This document shows, piece after piece, positions 42,699-52,061 of a stretch of 64,000 nt of DNA; within the stretch, counting starts at the first letter, position 1; the number at the start of each line of letters is the position of its first letter. Both the position numbers and the translations under genes were made by a program. Source of the stretch: Lentibacillus sp. Marseille-P4043 (GTDB taxonomy: Bacteria > Bacillota > Bacilli > Bacillales > Amphibacillaceae); assembly GCF_900258515.1 (NCBI RefSeq), contig NZ_LT984884.1:1499168-1563167 (forward strand), written 5' to 3'. The notes beneath the pieces are model-generated. The model worked only from the letters and a program-made list of their open reading frames with translations, was not told the DNA's origin and made no database searches.

Positions 42699-43463
42699 AT
42701 GGAAGAGACGATTTCCCTCAAAGAAATTTTTGAGGTTATCAAGAAGCGGTTGCTGCTGATTGTTTCCTTGATCGTTGGTGCGGCATTGATTAGTGCTATT
42801 ATTAGTTATTTTGTTTTAACGCCGACGTATCAGTCTAGCACGCAGTTTATTGTTAACCAAAGTGAGCAGGATCCTGCTGCACAATATGATGTAAATAATA
42901 TCCGGACAAATGTCGAATTGATCAATACGTATAATGTTATCATTAAAAGTCCTGCGATATTGGAAGATGTTATTAATGAATTAGACCTATCGCTTACTAC
43001 TGAAGAGTTGCAAGATAAAATTGAAGTCGCCAGTGCAGAAAATTCGCAGGTTGTGACGGTGACAGCGACAGATCCAGATGCAAACCTTGCCGCACAAATG
43101 GCGAACAAAACGGTGGAAATTTTTCAAGAGCAAATTCCTGATATTATGAATGTCGATAACGTGAAAATATTATCGGAAGCGGAAGTGAAGGCTGATCCAA
43201 CACCGGTAAGTCCGAAGCCAATGTTGAATATTGCGATTGCGATTGTGCTTGGCGGAATGGTCGGTGTTGGGCTTGCGTTCTTGCTTGAGTACTTGGATAA
43301 CACGATTAAAACGGAAGATGATATTGACAAGAAGCTTAATGTACCGGTATTAGGTGTGATCAGTCATATCGATGATAAAGATGTGCGGGGCGATAGTTAT
43401 CAACCTGCAGCAAAACGAGCGAAACGAGGTGATTTCCGTGGCACGCAGAAAAAATCAATCTAG
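42699..43463 (+). CDS. Capsule chain-length regulator / kinase adaptor (Wzz, CapA/YveK family)
   Basis: The 254-residue membrane protein has two membrane helices (about 22-45 and 178-205) around an external coiled-coil domain. The proline-containing motif before helix 2 (ADPTPVSPKPMLNIAIA) is typical of Wzz proteins. The cytoplasmic tail activates the tyrosine kinase encoded next. ATG 42699 follows GGAGG. The kinase gene overlaps its end by 26 bases. Confidence 0.85.
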   Translation: MEETISLKEIFEVIKKRLLLIVSLIVGAALISAIISYFVLTPTYQSSTQFIVNQSEQDPAAQYDVNNIRTNVELINTYNVIIKSPAILEDVINELDLSLTTEELQDKIEVASAENSQVVTVTATDPDANLAAQMANKTVEIFQEQIPDIMNVDNVKILSEAEVKADPTPVSPKPMLNIAIAIVLGGMVGVGLAFLLEYLDNTIKTEDDIDKKLNVPVLGVISHIDDKDVRGDSYQPAAKRAKRGDFRGTQKKSI

Positions 43464-44136
43464 AACGAGCAAAATCAGACATTTAATCACCAAGCTGAAT
43501 CCGAAGTCACCAATATCTGAGCAGTTCCGGACAGTCCGGACAAATTTGCAGTTTGCTTCGGTTGATGAAGAATTAGCAACGATTCTTGTTACGTCATCAG
43601 GGCCGGCAGAGGGGAAGTCATCGTCGGTATCGAATCTGGCGGTTGTCTACGCACAACAAGGTAAAAGAGTGCTGCTTGTCGATGCTGATTTAAGGAAACC
43701 CACTGCCCACTACACATTTCGACTTGATAACCTGACCGGGTTGAGTAACATCCTTGTTGGGGAGACACCGGTAGCGGAAGCCGTTTCAAATACGAATGTG
43801 GAAAATTTGGATGTGATCTCTTGTGGGCCAATCCCGCCAAATCCATCTGAATTACTAGGGTCCAAAAAGATGGAGCAATTTATCCAGGAGATACGTGGGT
43901 TATATGATGTGATTCTGTTCGACACACCTCCAGTACTTGCGGTAACCGATGCGCAAATTCTCGCTAACTATTGTGATGGATCCTTATTGGTGGTAAGAAG
44001 TAACCAAACAGAATACGATGCGGCTAAAAAGTCAATCGACGTCTTACAGTCCGCAAAAGCTAAATTCCTTGGTACGGTATTAAACGACCGGGAGAAAAAA
44101 GAAGCGAATTATTATTACTACTACGGTACAAATTAA
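43438..44136 (+). CDS. Capsule tyrosine kinase (CpsD/CapB/YwqD family)
   Basis: The 232-residue BY-kinase has Walker A GPAEGKSS (55-62), Walker A' VLLVDADLRKPT and Walker B VILFDTPP. The C-terminal YYYYYG cluster is the autophosphorylation site. With the adaptor it controls polymer assembly and length and can phosphorylate UDP-glucose dehydrogenase, encoded downstream here. The GTG start at 43438 has AGGTGAT at suitable spacing. Confidence 0.9.
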   Translation: MARRKNQSRTSKIRHLITKLNPKSPISEQFRTVRTNLQFASVDEELATILVTSSGPAEGKSSSVSNLAVVYAQQGKRVLLVDADLRKPTAHYTFRLDNLTGLSNILVGETPVAEAVSNTNVENLDVISCGPIPPNPSELLGSKKMEQFIQEIRGLYDVILFDTPPVLAVTDAQILANYCDGSLLVVRSNQTEYDAAKKSIDVLQSAKAKFLGTVLNDREKKEANYYYYYGTN

Positions 44137-44142
44137 ATCATG

Positions 44143-44171
44143 CTCCTCACTTTTGTTGGGTGAGGAGTTTT
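44143..44171 (+). terminator. Terminator after the tyrosine kinase gene
   Basis: CTCCTCAC (44143-44150) pairs with GTGAGGAG (44160-44167), followed by TTTT. Confidence 0.75.
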
Positions 44172-44325
44172 GCTATACGAATTCGATCAGCGCAAAGACT
44201 AGTTCCACAACAACACGAAAATCATCGTTTTAATAGCTTATGTTTGTTATCCTTGTAATTAGGAATTAACTACTACAAGAAAAGCTTCTCAGATAGACGA
44301 AATATGATGAAGTGAGGGTGGTTAC

Positions 44326-45093
44326 ATGATCGATATAAATTGTCATATCTTGCCTGGCCTTGATGATGGTCCTCAGTCACTACGGGAGACACTTGCGATG
44401 GCCAAAAAGGCTGCTAAACAGGGGATTCATACGGTAATTGCAACGCCACATCACAATAATGGCATGTTTCAGAATGAGAAGGATGCGATTATTGGGGCGG
44501 TAGACTATGTAAATGCAAAACTACGTGAGGCGGAGATTGATCTGATGGTGTTGCCTGGCCAGGAGATTATGATGTATGCAGACATCGTAGCGGATTTGGA
44601 ACGTGGGTTATTGTTGCCACTCAATGAGTCTTCGGGTTATGTGCTGCTCGAGATGCCGACCAGCCATGTGCCATCATTTGCTTCCCAGCTTGTTTTCGAC
44701 ATGCAAATTGCTGGGTACAAGCCGATTATTGCTCACCCGGAGGAGAACCGGGAATTAGTAGATAATCCGAATCGCTTGTATGATCTGGTGAAAAATGGCG
44801 CACTAACACAGTTGAATGCAGCGAGTATAACTGGTTCAGCTGGCAAGCGAACGGAAAAATTTGCGTTAAACATGCTGGAAGCGAGCTTAGCCCAATTTAT
44901 CGGGTCAAATGCTTACGATGCGAAAAAACGGGATAGTAAACTACAACAGGCATATAAAGTAATGACAAAACAATTGGGTGCCCAGACGGCCGATTTGCTC
45001 ATGGAAAATAGTGAATTACTTACTCAGGGCAAACCGATTATTAAAGATGCACCAAGTCGCATGACGAAACGTAAAGGCTTATTCTCGCGTTAA
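44326..45093 (+). CDS. PHP-type tyrosine phosphatase homologue with lost metal ligands
   Basis: The 255-residue protein is a CpsB/CapC/YwqE homologue that should dephosphorylate the capsule kinase. Key metal ligands are changed compared with its neighbour: the first HxH is NCH (Asn5) and SDAH is SNAY (Asn195, Tyr197). TPHH, GQE80 and AHPE remain. It may be inactive or regulatory. The frame is intact, so it is not an ordinary pseudogene. Confidence 0.85.
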   Translation: MIDINCHILPGLDDGPQSLRETLAMAKKAAKQGIHTVIATPHHNNGMFQNEKDAIIGAVDYVNAKLREAEIDLMVLPGQEIMMYADIVADLERGLLLPLNESSGYVLLEMPTSHVPSFASQLVFDMQIAGYKPIIAHPEENRELVDNPNRLYDLVKNGALTQLNAASITGSAGKRTEKFALNMLEASLAQFIGSNAYDAKKRDSKLQQAYKVMTKQLGAQTADLLMENSELLTQGKPIIKDAPSRMTKRKGLFSR

Positions 45094-45229
45094 AGGACGC
45101 CTCTATGCTTATATAGGACATTCCGCCTATGGTAAACCAGGAAATACGACTATTTATCCAAGCGCCATTATTTGGCAGTTATTCTATTGAACTGGTACAC
45201 TATACTAGATTGTTTACGAGGAAGTGGTT

Positions 45230-46000
45230 ATGTTGATCGACATACATTGTCATATTTTACCCGGAATCGATGATGGCGCAAAAACAACGGCAGAAAGCTT
45301 GGCAATGGCTCAAGCGGCTGTGCAACAGGGGATCCATACAATTATTGCAACGCCGCACCATCAAAATGGAAAATATAATAACCGAAAAGCCGATATTATC
45401 ACCTATGTAGCGGATTTAAATGAGCAGTTGCAAGAGGAGGATATTCCGTTAACAATCCTTCCTGGGCAAGAAACGCGGATAAATGGGGACATGATTGAGG
45501 AAATCAAAACCGATGTACTCGTTCCATTGAATGGGGACACGAAATATTTGTTTGTTGAGTTCCCGTCTGGTTCCGTGCCACGGTATGCGAAACAGATGTT
45601 GTTTGACATCCAGGTAGCTGGGTATACACCAGTAATCGTTCACCCTGAGCGAAACCGGGCGATATCTGAGCACCCATCGATACTCTATGAATTTGTGCGG
45701 ACAGGTGCACTGACACAGGTTACAGCTGCTAGTTTAGCCGGAAAGTTTGGGAAAAACATTCAAAAATTCTCCCATCAACTTGTTGAAGCAAATCTAACTC
45801 ATTTCATCGCATCTGACGCGCACAATACGACAACGAGAGGCTTCACGATGAAAGAAGCGTATCAAGAATTACGCGATCAGCACGGAAACGAGGCGTTTTA
45901 CACATTCATGGAAAATTGCCAGCTGTTAGTAGATAATCAAAATGTTATCAAAAATGAACCTGAACCGGTTAAAAAGAAGAAGTTTCTTGGGCTGTTTTAA
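45230..46000 (+). CDS. Capsule tyrosine-protein phosphatase (CpsB/YwqE, PHP family)
   Basis: The 256-residue protein has the complete PHP metal site: DIHCH, TPHH, GQE, HPER and SDAH (195-198). It removes phosphate from the tyrosine-rich tail of the kinase. It is a tandem paralogue of the preceding gene. ATG 45230 follows GAGGAAGTGG. Confidence 0.9.
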   Translation: MLIDIHCHILPGIDDGAKTTAESLAMAQAAVQQGIHTIIATPHHQNGKYNNRKADIITYVADLNEQLQEEDIPLTILPGQETRINGDMIEEIKTDVLVPLNGDTKYLFVEFPSGSVPRYAKQMLFDIQVAGYTPVIVHPERNRAISEHPSILYEFVRTGALTQVTAASLAGKFGKNIQKFSHQLVEANLTHFIASDAHNTTTRGFTMKEAYQELRDQHGNEAFYTFMENCQLLVDNQNVIKNEPEPVKKKKFLGLF

Positions 46001-46215
46001 CTTGAAGAATGATGGAGGAAAATGCTTATATCGCGCACATAGATCCCGAAGTTCAGCATGTTATATCGCATTTTCCACCTTTATAACCTTAACCATACTG
46101 TATCCTTAATGGATTAAAAACGTTGTAAAACGGGTATGGTACGTTCATATTGTTATGTGGATTTTTACTAGCTGTGTTGATGCGATGCAGCTCTTGTTTA
46201 ATGGGGGTAGGACCA

Positions 46216-46875
46216 GTGATAAACGTTTTGGTAGTTGATGATCAGCGATTGTTCCGAGAAGGCGTTCAAGCGTTAATTCGCACAGAAAATGACATGGATG
46301 TTATCGGGATCGCGGAGAATGGTGAAGAAGCACTCCAAAAAACTGCTGATATGCAACCTGATGTTGTATTGATGGATATCCATATGCCGGATTTGGATGG
46401 CATTAAGACTACAGCAAAAATTAAAGAATCCTATCCCATGGTGAAAGTTGTGCTACTGACTGCAACTGCCGAGGAAGAGCTCATTATCCGGGGAATTACA
46501 GTAGGAGCGGACGGGTTCTTAGTCAAAGAAATCTATGCGGATAACCTCCATCAGGCGATTCGTGACGCATATCGAGGACAAGTCGTTTTCTCGGGAGACG
46601 TAGCCAGAATACTAGCGCAACGGATCCGGCAATTAACGTTAAGTAAAAAGCAAATCCTCGCAAAGAAACTAGAAAACCGAAACATTTACCTAACAAATCG
46701 AGAACTGGATATCGCCTATCTATTCATGAAGGACAATTCCAATAAGCAAATCGCGAAGCAACTGTACCTTGGTGAAGGGACAATTAAAAACTATATTAGT
46801 GAAATCTATAACAAAATTAATATTCACAATCGCGAACAGGCACGGGGTTATTTAAAAGAACTACTAAAGAATTAA
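46216..46875 (+). CDS. Orphan LuxR/NarL-type response regulator
   Basis: The 219-residue protein has a receiver domain (VLVVDDQ, phosphoacceptor Asp in VLMDIHMPD, LLTATA, VKEI) and a C-terminal LuxR helix-turn-helix (LTNRELDIAYLFMKDNSNKQIAKQLYLGEGTIKNYISEIYNK region). No histidine kinase gene is next to it. Position between the phosphatases and gtaB suggests control of polysaccharide genes. GTG 46216 was chosen because the domain starts at INVLVVDD; an ATG at 46201 is possible. Confidence 0.82.
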   Translation: MINVLVVDDQRLFREGVQALIRTENDMDVIGIAENGEEALQKTADMQPDVVLMDIHMPDLDGIKTTAKIKESYPMVKVVLLTATAEEELIIRGITVGADGFLVKEIYADNLHQAIRDAYRGQVVFSGDVARILAQRIRQLTLSKKQILAKKLENRNIYLTNRELDIAYLFMKDNSNKQIAKQLYLGEGTIKNYISEIYNKINIHNREQARGYLKELLKN

Positions 46876-47296
46876 CCGTAGACTATATCCTTCAGGAACA
46901 TACAAATTATGACTTTTTCCTAGCTGAGTCACTATAAAAATGACTAGTGCTTTAGTATGATTGAAATGTTGTTCATTTATATTCGAGCTGCTAGTAAGTA
47001 AGTGGATGTGTAGCCAAATTATGTCTGGAAATGAAATATCTTTTACTAGATGAAAGATAGTAATCAAGTATATAATTAATTATGGTATTTTGCGATAAAT
47101 CAAAGAAATACAGACGTCATGATTGTCGAAATATATTGGTTTGTGAATACCTAAGTTAATAAAATAGTGATGCATGGTTATTACATAAATTTATAGTAAT
47201 CATCCATTGCTATTTTATTTATAGTAAACGTTAAGGATTCAGAACTATATACTTATATATTATTCATACAATAATCAAACTTAGGGAGGGGATTAC
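46876..47296. other. Regulatory spacer before gtaB
   Basis: No gene is seen. An imperfect inverted repeat (ATAGTGATGCATGGTTATTAC against GTAATCATCCATTGCTAT, 47165-47213) and A/T-rich promoter-like sequence around 47220-47270 are present; it is the natural place for control by the response regulator. Confidence 0.4.
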
Positions 47297-48175
47297 TTGC
47301 AAAAAGTAAAAAAAGCAATCATCCCAGCGGCAGGTCTGGGTACACGATTCTTACCGGCAACAAAGGCAATGCCGAAAGAAATGTTACCAATTGTTGATCG
47401 ACCGACGATTGAATATATTGTCGAAGAAGCCGTTGAGTCAGGCATAGAAGATATTATTATTGTGACAGGTAAAGGGAAGCGTGCGATAGAGGATCATTTT
47501 GATATTAACTTCGAATTAGAAGACAATCTAGTAAAGAAAGGCAAGTTTGAATTACTAGAAAAAGTTAGACAGTCGTCGAAAGTGGAAATCCATTACATAC
47601 GACAAAAAGAACCAATGGGATTAGGACATGCTGTATGGTGTGCACGGAAGTTTATTGGGGATGAACCATTTGCCGTACTATTAGGTGATGACATTGTCCA
47701 GGCAGAAAAACCTTGTTTACAACAATTAATCGAACAGTTTGATGCGACACAATCATCCGTTATCGGTGTGCAAAAAGTACCTCATGAAGAAACACATCGT
47801 TATGGTATTATTGATCCTAGTACAATTGAAGGCAGACGTTATCAAGTAAGTAACTTTGTTGAAAAACCGGAACAAGGAACTGCTCCTTCTAATCTAGCAA
47901 TTATGGGTCGTTACATCTTAACGCCTGAGATTTTCGATTTTCTGGACAAGCAAGAAACTGGTGCTGGCGGGGAGATTCAATTGACCGATGCAATTCAGAA
48001 GTTGAATGGTATTCAGAGTGTGTATGCTTATGACTTTGAGGGTAAGCGGTATGATGTTGGGGAGAAGTTAGGGTTTATTCGGACAACGATTGAGATGGCA
48101 TTGCAAGATAAAGCGTTTGGACAAGAAGTAGAGGCTATGCTTAAAGAACTTCTGACTGAAAAAACGTATATATAA
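47297..48175 (+). CDS. gtaB: UTP-glucose-1-phosphate uridylyltransferase
   Basis: The 292-residue enzyme makes UDP-glucose. The nucleotide-binding start [20 protein letters not shown] and the VEKP and LTDAI motifs are those of GtaB/GalU. It feeds the UDP-glucose dehydrogenase gene 24 bases downstream. The TTG start follows GGGAGGGG. Confidence 0.93.
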   Translation: MQKVKKAIIPAAGLGTRFLPATKAMPKEMLPIVDRPTIEYIVEEAVESGIEDIIIVTGKGKRAIEDHFDINFELEDNLVKKGKFELLEKVRQSSKVEIHYIRQKEPMGLGHAVWCARKFIGDEPFAVLLGDDIVQAEKPCLQQLIEQFDATQSSVIGVQKVPHEETHRYGIIDPSTIEGRRYQVSNFVEKPEQGTAPSNLAIMGRYILTPEIFDFLDKQETGAGGEIQLTDAIQKLNGIQSVYAYDFEGKRYDVGEKLGFIRTTIEMALQDKAFGQEVEAMLKELLTEKTYI

Positions 48176-48199
48176 GGGTTAATATATGGAGGTAAGAAA

Positions 48200-49531
48200 A
48201 TGAATATCGCTGTTGTTGGTACTGGTTATGTAGGCCTAGTCACTGGTGTTAGCCTGTCTGAAATTGGCCATCATGTGACATGCATTGATATTGATGAAGC
48301 AAAAGTTGAAAAGATGCAGAATGGAATTTCCCCAATCTATGAACCTGGCTTAAGCGAATTAATGACCAAGAATATAGGGAAAAACCGTTTATTCTTCACA
48401 ACAAACCATCGTGAAGGATTTGAACATGCAGAAGTCATCTACATTGCAGTCGGTACACCGGAAAATGAAGATGGTTCAGCCAATCTAAACTTTGTCGAAC
48501 AAGTTGCCAAAAACATTGCGGAACATGTAAAACAGGATACGGTTGTAGTTACAAAGAGCACGGTCCCTGTTGGTACGAATCATAAACTGAAACAAATCAT
48601 TAATACGAATCTAGTTCATGATGTCAAAGTAGACATGGTATCAAACCCAGAATTCCTAAAAGAGGGATCCGCTATTCATGACTCCTTCCATGGCGACCGC
48701 ATTGTGATCGGTTCGGATAGTGAAAAAGCTTCAAATCTATTAGAAGAGGTTAATAAAGCCTTTGGAGTCGCAATCTATCGGACAGATATTAGAAGTGCAG
48801 AAATGATTAAATATGCGGCCAATGCATTTCTTGCAACAAAAATTAGCTTTATTAACGAAATCTCAAACATTTGTGAGCTAGTAGATGCCAACGTGGAAGA
48901 TGTTGCAGAAGGTATGGGCTTAGATAAACGAATCGGTAACAAATTCTTAAACGCCGGAATTGGTTATGGTGGGTCTTGCTTCCCTAAAGATACAAAAGCA
49001 CTTATTAAAATTGCCGGTAATGTTGATTATGACTTTGAATTATTAAAAGGTGTAGTCAATGTGAATAAAAAGCAACAAGGACTATTAATAGATAAGTTGA
49101 ACAATAGATTTGATTCATTAAAAAGTAAAAAAGTTGCTGTTTTAGGACTTGCTTTCAAACCAGATACAGATGATATGAGGGAAGCAGCTTCTATTGTTAT
49201 AACAGAAGAATTAGTGAAACACGGTGCAGAAGTGATTGCTTATGATCCAATTGCGATGGATAATGCTAAACAAATTCTAAATTCTGAAGTCCAGTATGCA
49301 GAAAATGTGGAAGAAGCTATCAAGGGTGCCGATGCTGCATTGATTCTTACGGAATGGGATGAAATTAAAAATATCGATTTGAATTTGTTTGATACGATGA
49401 ACTATCCATTGGTTATTGATGGTCGGAATTGTTTTGCCTTGGATACAATGAAAGATTATCGTGTTGAATATTATTCGGTTGGAAGACCGTTTGTACCTTC
49501 AATAAAAAAGGATATGCTATTTAATAGTTGA
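48200..49531 (+). CDS. ugd: UDP-glucose 6-dehydrogenase
   Basis: The 443-residue protein has the NAD site AVVGTGYVGL and the catalytic Cys260 in GYGGSCFPKD. It oxidises UDP-glucose to UDP-glucuronate, giving an acidic sugar for the polymer. Homologues (TuaD, YwqF) are activated by tyrosine phosphorylation by the capsule kinase. It forms an operon with gtaB and the transferase that follows. Confidence 0.93.
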   Translation: MNIAVVGTGYVGLVTGVSLSEIGHHVTCIDIDEAKVEKMQNGISPIYEPGLSELMTKNIGKNRLFFTTNHREGFEHAEVIYIAVGTPENEDGSANLNFVEQVAKNIAEHVKQDTVVVTKSTVPVGTNHKLKQIINTNLVHDVKVDMVSNPEFLKEGSAIHDSFHGDRIVIGSDSEKASNLLEEVNKAFGVAIYRTDIRSAEMIKYAANAFLATKISFINEISNICELVDANVEDVAEGMGLDKRIGNKFLNAGIGYGGSCFPKDTKALIKIAGNVDYDFELLKGVVNVNKKQQGLLIDKLNNRFDSLKSKKVAVLGLAFKPDTDDMREAASIVITEELVKHGAEVIAYDPIAMDNAKQILNSEVQYAENVEEAIKGADAALILTEWDEIKNIDLNLFDTMNYPLVIDGRNCFALDTMKDYRVEYYSVGRPFVPSIKKDMLFNS

Positions 49532-49562
49532 ATTCATTTTATGAAAGTAGGTGAGTATTTAA

Positions 49563-50261
49563 GTGAGTAAAAATGGTTCAGAATTGAATTCTACTTCGGC
49601 TTATTTATCGACAACTAAACAGGAAATAAAGAAGGTTAATGTTTCAAATGTGTACTTAATCGTAAAGCGTTGTATGGATATTGTTGTTGCTTTTTTAGGG
49701 ATAATCATAACTTCACCTATTTTTGCCATTATTAGTATTATGTATTTATTTGGTGATTCTAAAGGCCCTTTATACTTTAAACAGCAAAGGTATGGAAAAA
49801 ACGGAGATCTATTTTGTATTTATAAGTTTAGGTCTATGGTTACTAATGCAGATGAAAAACTAAAGAGTAACAAAGTATTGTATCAAAAGTATCTTAAAAA
49901 TAATTATAAGCTTGAGCAAGATGAGGATCCTAGGATAACGAAGCTAGGTAGATTTTTAAGAAAAACTAGTTTGGATGAGCTTCCTCAGCTAATTAATGTG
50001 TTAAAAGGTGATATGAGCTTGGTCGGGCCAAGACCGATTGTTGAGGAAGAATTAAGGGAGTATAAGTATAAAAGAGATGATTTTCTTTCGGTGAAGCCTG
50101 GAGTTACTGGTTATTGGCAGGTCAGTGGTCGGAGTAATGTTGGGTATCCGGAGAGAGTGGATTTAGAATTATATTATGTATACAATCAATCATTGTATCT
50201 TGACATGAAAATCCTAATTATAACAGTGATAGTGGTTTTTTTAAAAAAAGGTGCTTACTAG
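49563..50261 (+). CDS. Initiating polyprenyl-phosphate glycosyl-1-phosphate transferase
   Basis: The 232-residue Bac_transf protein has one N-terminal membrane segment (about 37-62) and the catalytic block DPRITKLGRFLRKTSLDELP, GDMSLVGPRP and KPGVTGYWQVSGR. It moves a sugar-1-phosphate from a nucleotide sugar onto undecaprenyl phosphate, starting the repeat unit. Short-form enzymes of this kind resemble EpsL/CpsE catalytic halves. The GTG start follows AGGTGAG. Confidence 0.9.
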   Translation: MSKNGSELNSTSAYLSTTKQEIKKVNVSNVYLIVKRCMDIVVAFLGIIITSPIFAIISIMYLFGDSKGPLYFKQQRYGKNGDLFCIYKFRSMVTNADEKLKSNKVLYQKYLKNNYKLEQDEDPRITKLGRFLRKTSLDELPQLINVLKGDMSLVGPRPIVEEELREYKYKRDDFLSVKPGVTGYWQVSGRSNVGYPERVDLELYYVYNQSLYLDMKILIITVIVVFLKKGAY

Positions 50262-50286
50262 GATACATAAAAATGGCGGTTTTTGA

Positions 50287-50577
50287 CATGGGAATAAATT
50301 CAAAAATCCAAATTTGGAGATACTGAAAAAAGAATTTAATGTATTAATTTTGGACGATGATATCCTTGTAGAAAAGTTGGAAGCAACTATGTTGGCACAG
50401 AATAAATCTACTGAACCAGTTTTTAAAATGAAATATGATCCATAGGTAATAAAATTTTTCGAAAAACTTAATGATGAATATTACCGCAATCACCTAATGT
50501 TTCGAGCTTGGTTGGATCAAGATCACTGTTACTTAATGAGGTGGATCAATGTACGAATTGTGAGAGACAATGGTTGA
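50287..50577 (+). pseudogene. Unidentified degraded ORF in capsule locus
   Basis: One frame reads NLEILKKEFNVLILDDDILV … KMKYDP, TAG (50443), then VIKFFEKLNDEYYRNHLMF … to 50577. The continuity around the single stop suggests a decayed protein gene. I do not recognise the family; in this setting a transferase is likely. Confidence 0.4.
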
Positions 50578-50688
50578 GTGTTCTCGAGGATTGAATTGAG
50601 TAAGATTTCAAATTAATATTTAAAACAGTTTTTATTTTATTTAGTTCCAAAGATACTTTTTTAGATTATTTTACAAAGAGGCTAAAAG

Positions 50689-52047
50689 ATGAGATTCAGC
50701 TTGATATTTAATAAACAAAAATTATATACTACTATATTGCTAGCTTGTACATTAGCTACTGTTGTTAGTGTGAGTATTTATCATTCTTTGCTTATAGTAT
50801 TATTTTTATTATTAGTTTGTTTCATAAGTATCTCTAATAAAAAGATTTTTTATTTTATGTTTTCATCAATGATAATACTACAGATTTATCCTGCTGGTGA
50901 ATCAGTAACATTGGCTGTTTTAATGTATTTGGTTTTTGCAATATATTATATTTATAGGGATAGTACAATTTTCAATAATAAAATCTTACACTTATATATT
51001 TTTTACATTTTAACCTTATGTTTGAGTCTCTTATACTCTATTAATATGGAATTCGGTTTGACCTATATATTTTATGTTTTTGTTGGTTTATTAGCTATCA
51101 TTGTGGGACTTGGTTTGAAAAATATAAGGTATGAATATATTGATATTATTTTAAAAGGAATAGCAATAATAACAATTCCGATATCAATAATTAATATAAT
51201 ATTTTTTCTTTACCCTGAATCAGAGATAATTTTTTTAAAGAGTGAAATTGCCGGATGGTTAATGCATCCAGGAACTGTAAACGGCTTGTTTGAAGGGAGT
51301 CCTAATAATATACTTGATCCTACAAAGGCTGGTACAGTTTTCGTAAATACTAATGTTGCAGCAGTATTTTTTAATATACTTTATTGGATTGGATTAAGTA
51401 TATATTTAGCAAATAAAAACAAAATTTATTTATTTATAAGCTTACTTCATTTAAGTGCAATGCTAACAACTAACTCCAGAGCGGGAATATTATCTTTGGT
51501 TCTTTCGTCAGTGATTGTGTTTTTAATATTCTCAAAGAGAAATTTAAAAACCTTAAGTTGTTTTATATTTGGAATACCAATTTTTGTCATAGGGATTATT
51601 TGGGTTTTAATGTTGGGTGATTTTTCCAATATCTTGGATAGGCTTTCTGTTAATACAATAGAAAACGACCCAAGAATGAGCCTATGGAGTTCAATACCAA
51701 TAATAGTTGATAATTATATTTTAGGTTTGGGTTTTGGTGGGTGGGAGCAATTTCATAACATGCCTGCCCATAATATTTTTCTAATAATTTGGTTACAAAG
51801 TGGCTTGTTAGGTCTATTCGCTATTTTATTATTATTCATTTATATTCTAAAAGAATCTTATCGTGGAATCAGAAAACAATATATTAACATAATAGTATTT
51901 GCTAGCACTATTATCGTGTTAATTCAAGGTTCCTTTGATAATTATTTCTTGAATAACTTAAGAATATCATTATTATATTTTCTATTAGTGGGTTTGATAT
52001 TCAGTAGCAGAGGGCCTTCAAATAAACAAAAATCATCTTCTCAATAG
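50689..52047 (+). CDS. Wzy-like polysaccharide polymerase (O-antigen ligase family)
   Basis: The 452-residue protein has about eleven hydrophobic segments and a larger external loop near residues 165-225. The Wzy_C-type region includes TTNSRAGILSLVLS and GFGGWEQFHNMPAHN, with the Arg and His expected in polymerases/ligases. It would join repeat units outside the membrane. Its codon use is markedly A/T rich compared with gtaB and ugd. Confidence 0.82.
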   Translation: MRFSLIFNKQKLYTTILLACTLATVVSVSIYHSLLIVLFLLLVCFISISNKKIFYFMFSSMIILQIYPAGESVTLAVLMYLVFAIYYIYRDSTIFNNKILHLYIFYILTLCLSLLYSINMEFGLTYIFYVFVGLLAIIVGLGLKNIRYEYIDIILKGIAIITIPISIINIIFFLYPESEIIFLKSEIAGWLMHPGTVNGLFEGSPNNILDPTKAGTVFVNTNVAAVFFNILYWIGLSIYLANKNKIYLFISLLHLSAMLTTNSRAGILSLVLSSVIVFLIFSKRNLKTLSCFIFGIPIFVIGIIWVLMLGDFSNILDRLSVNTIENDPRMSLWSSIPIIVDNYILGLGFGGWEQFHNMPAHNIFLIIWLQSGLLGLFAILLLFIYILKESYRGIRKQYINIIVFASTIIVLIQGSFDNYFLNNLRISLLYFLLVGLIFSSRGPSNKQKSSSQ

Positions 52048-52061
52048 TTAGGAGTATTGAA

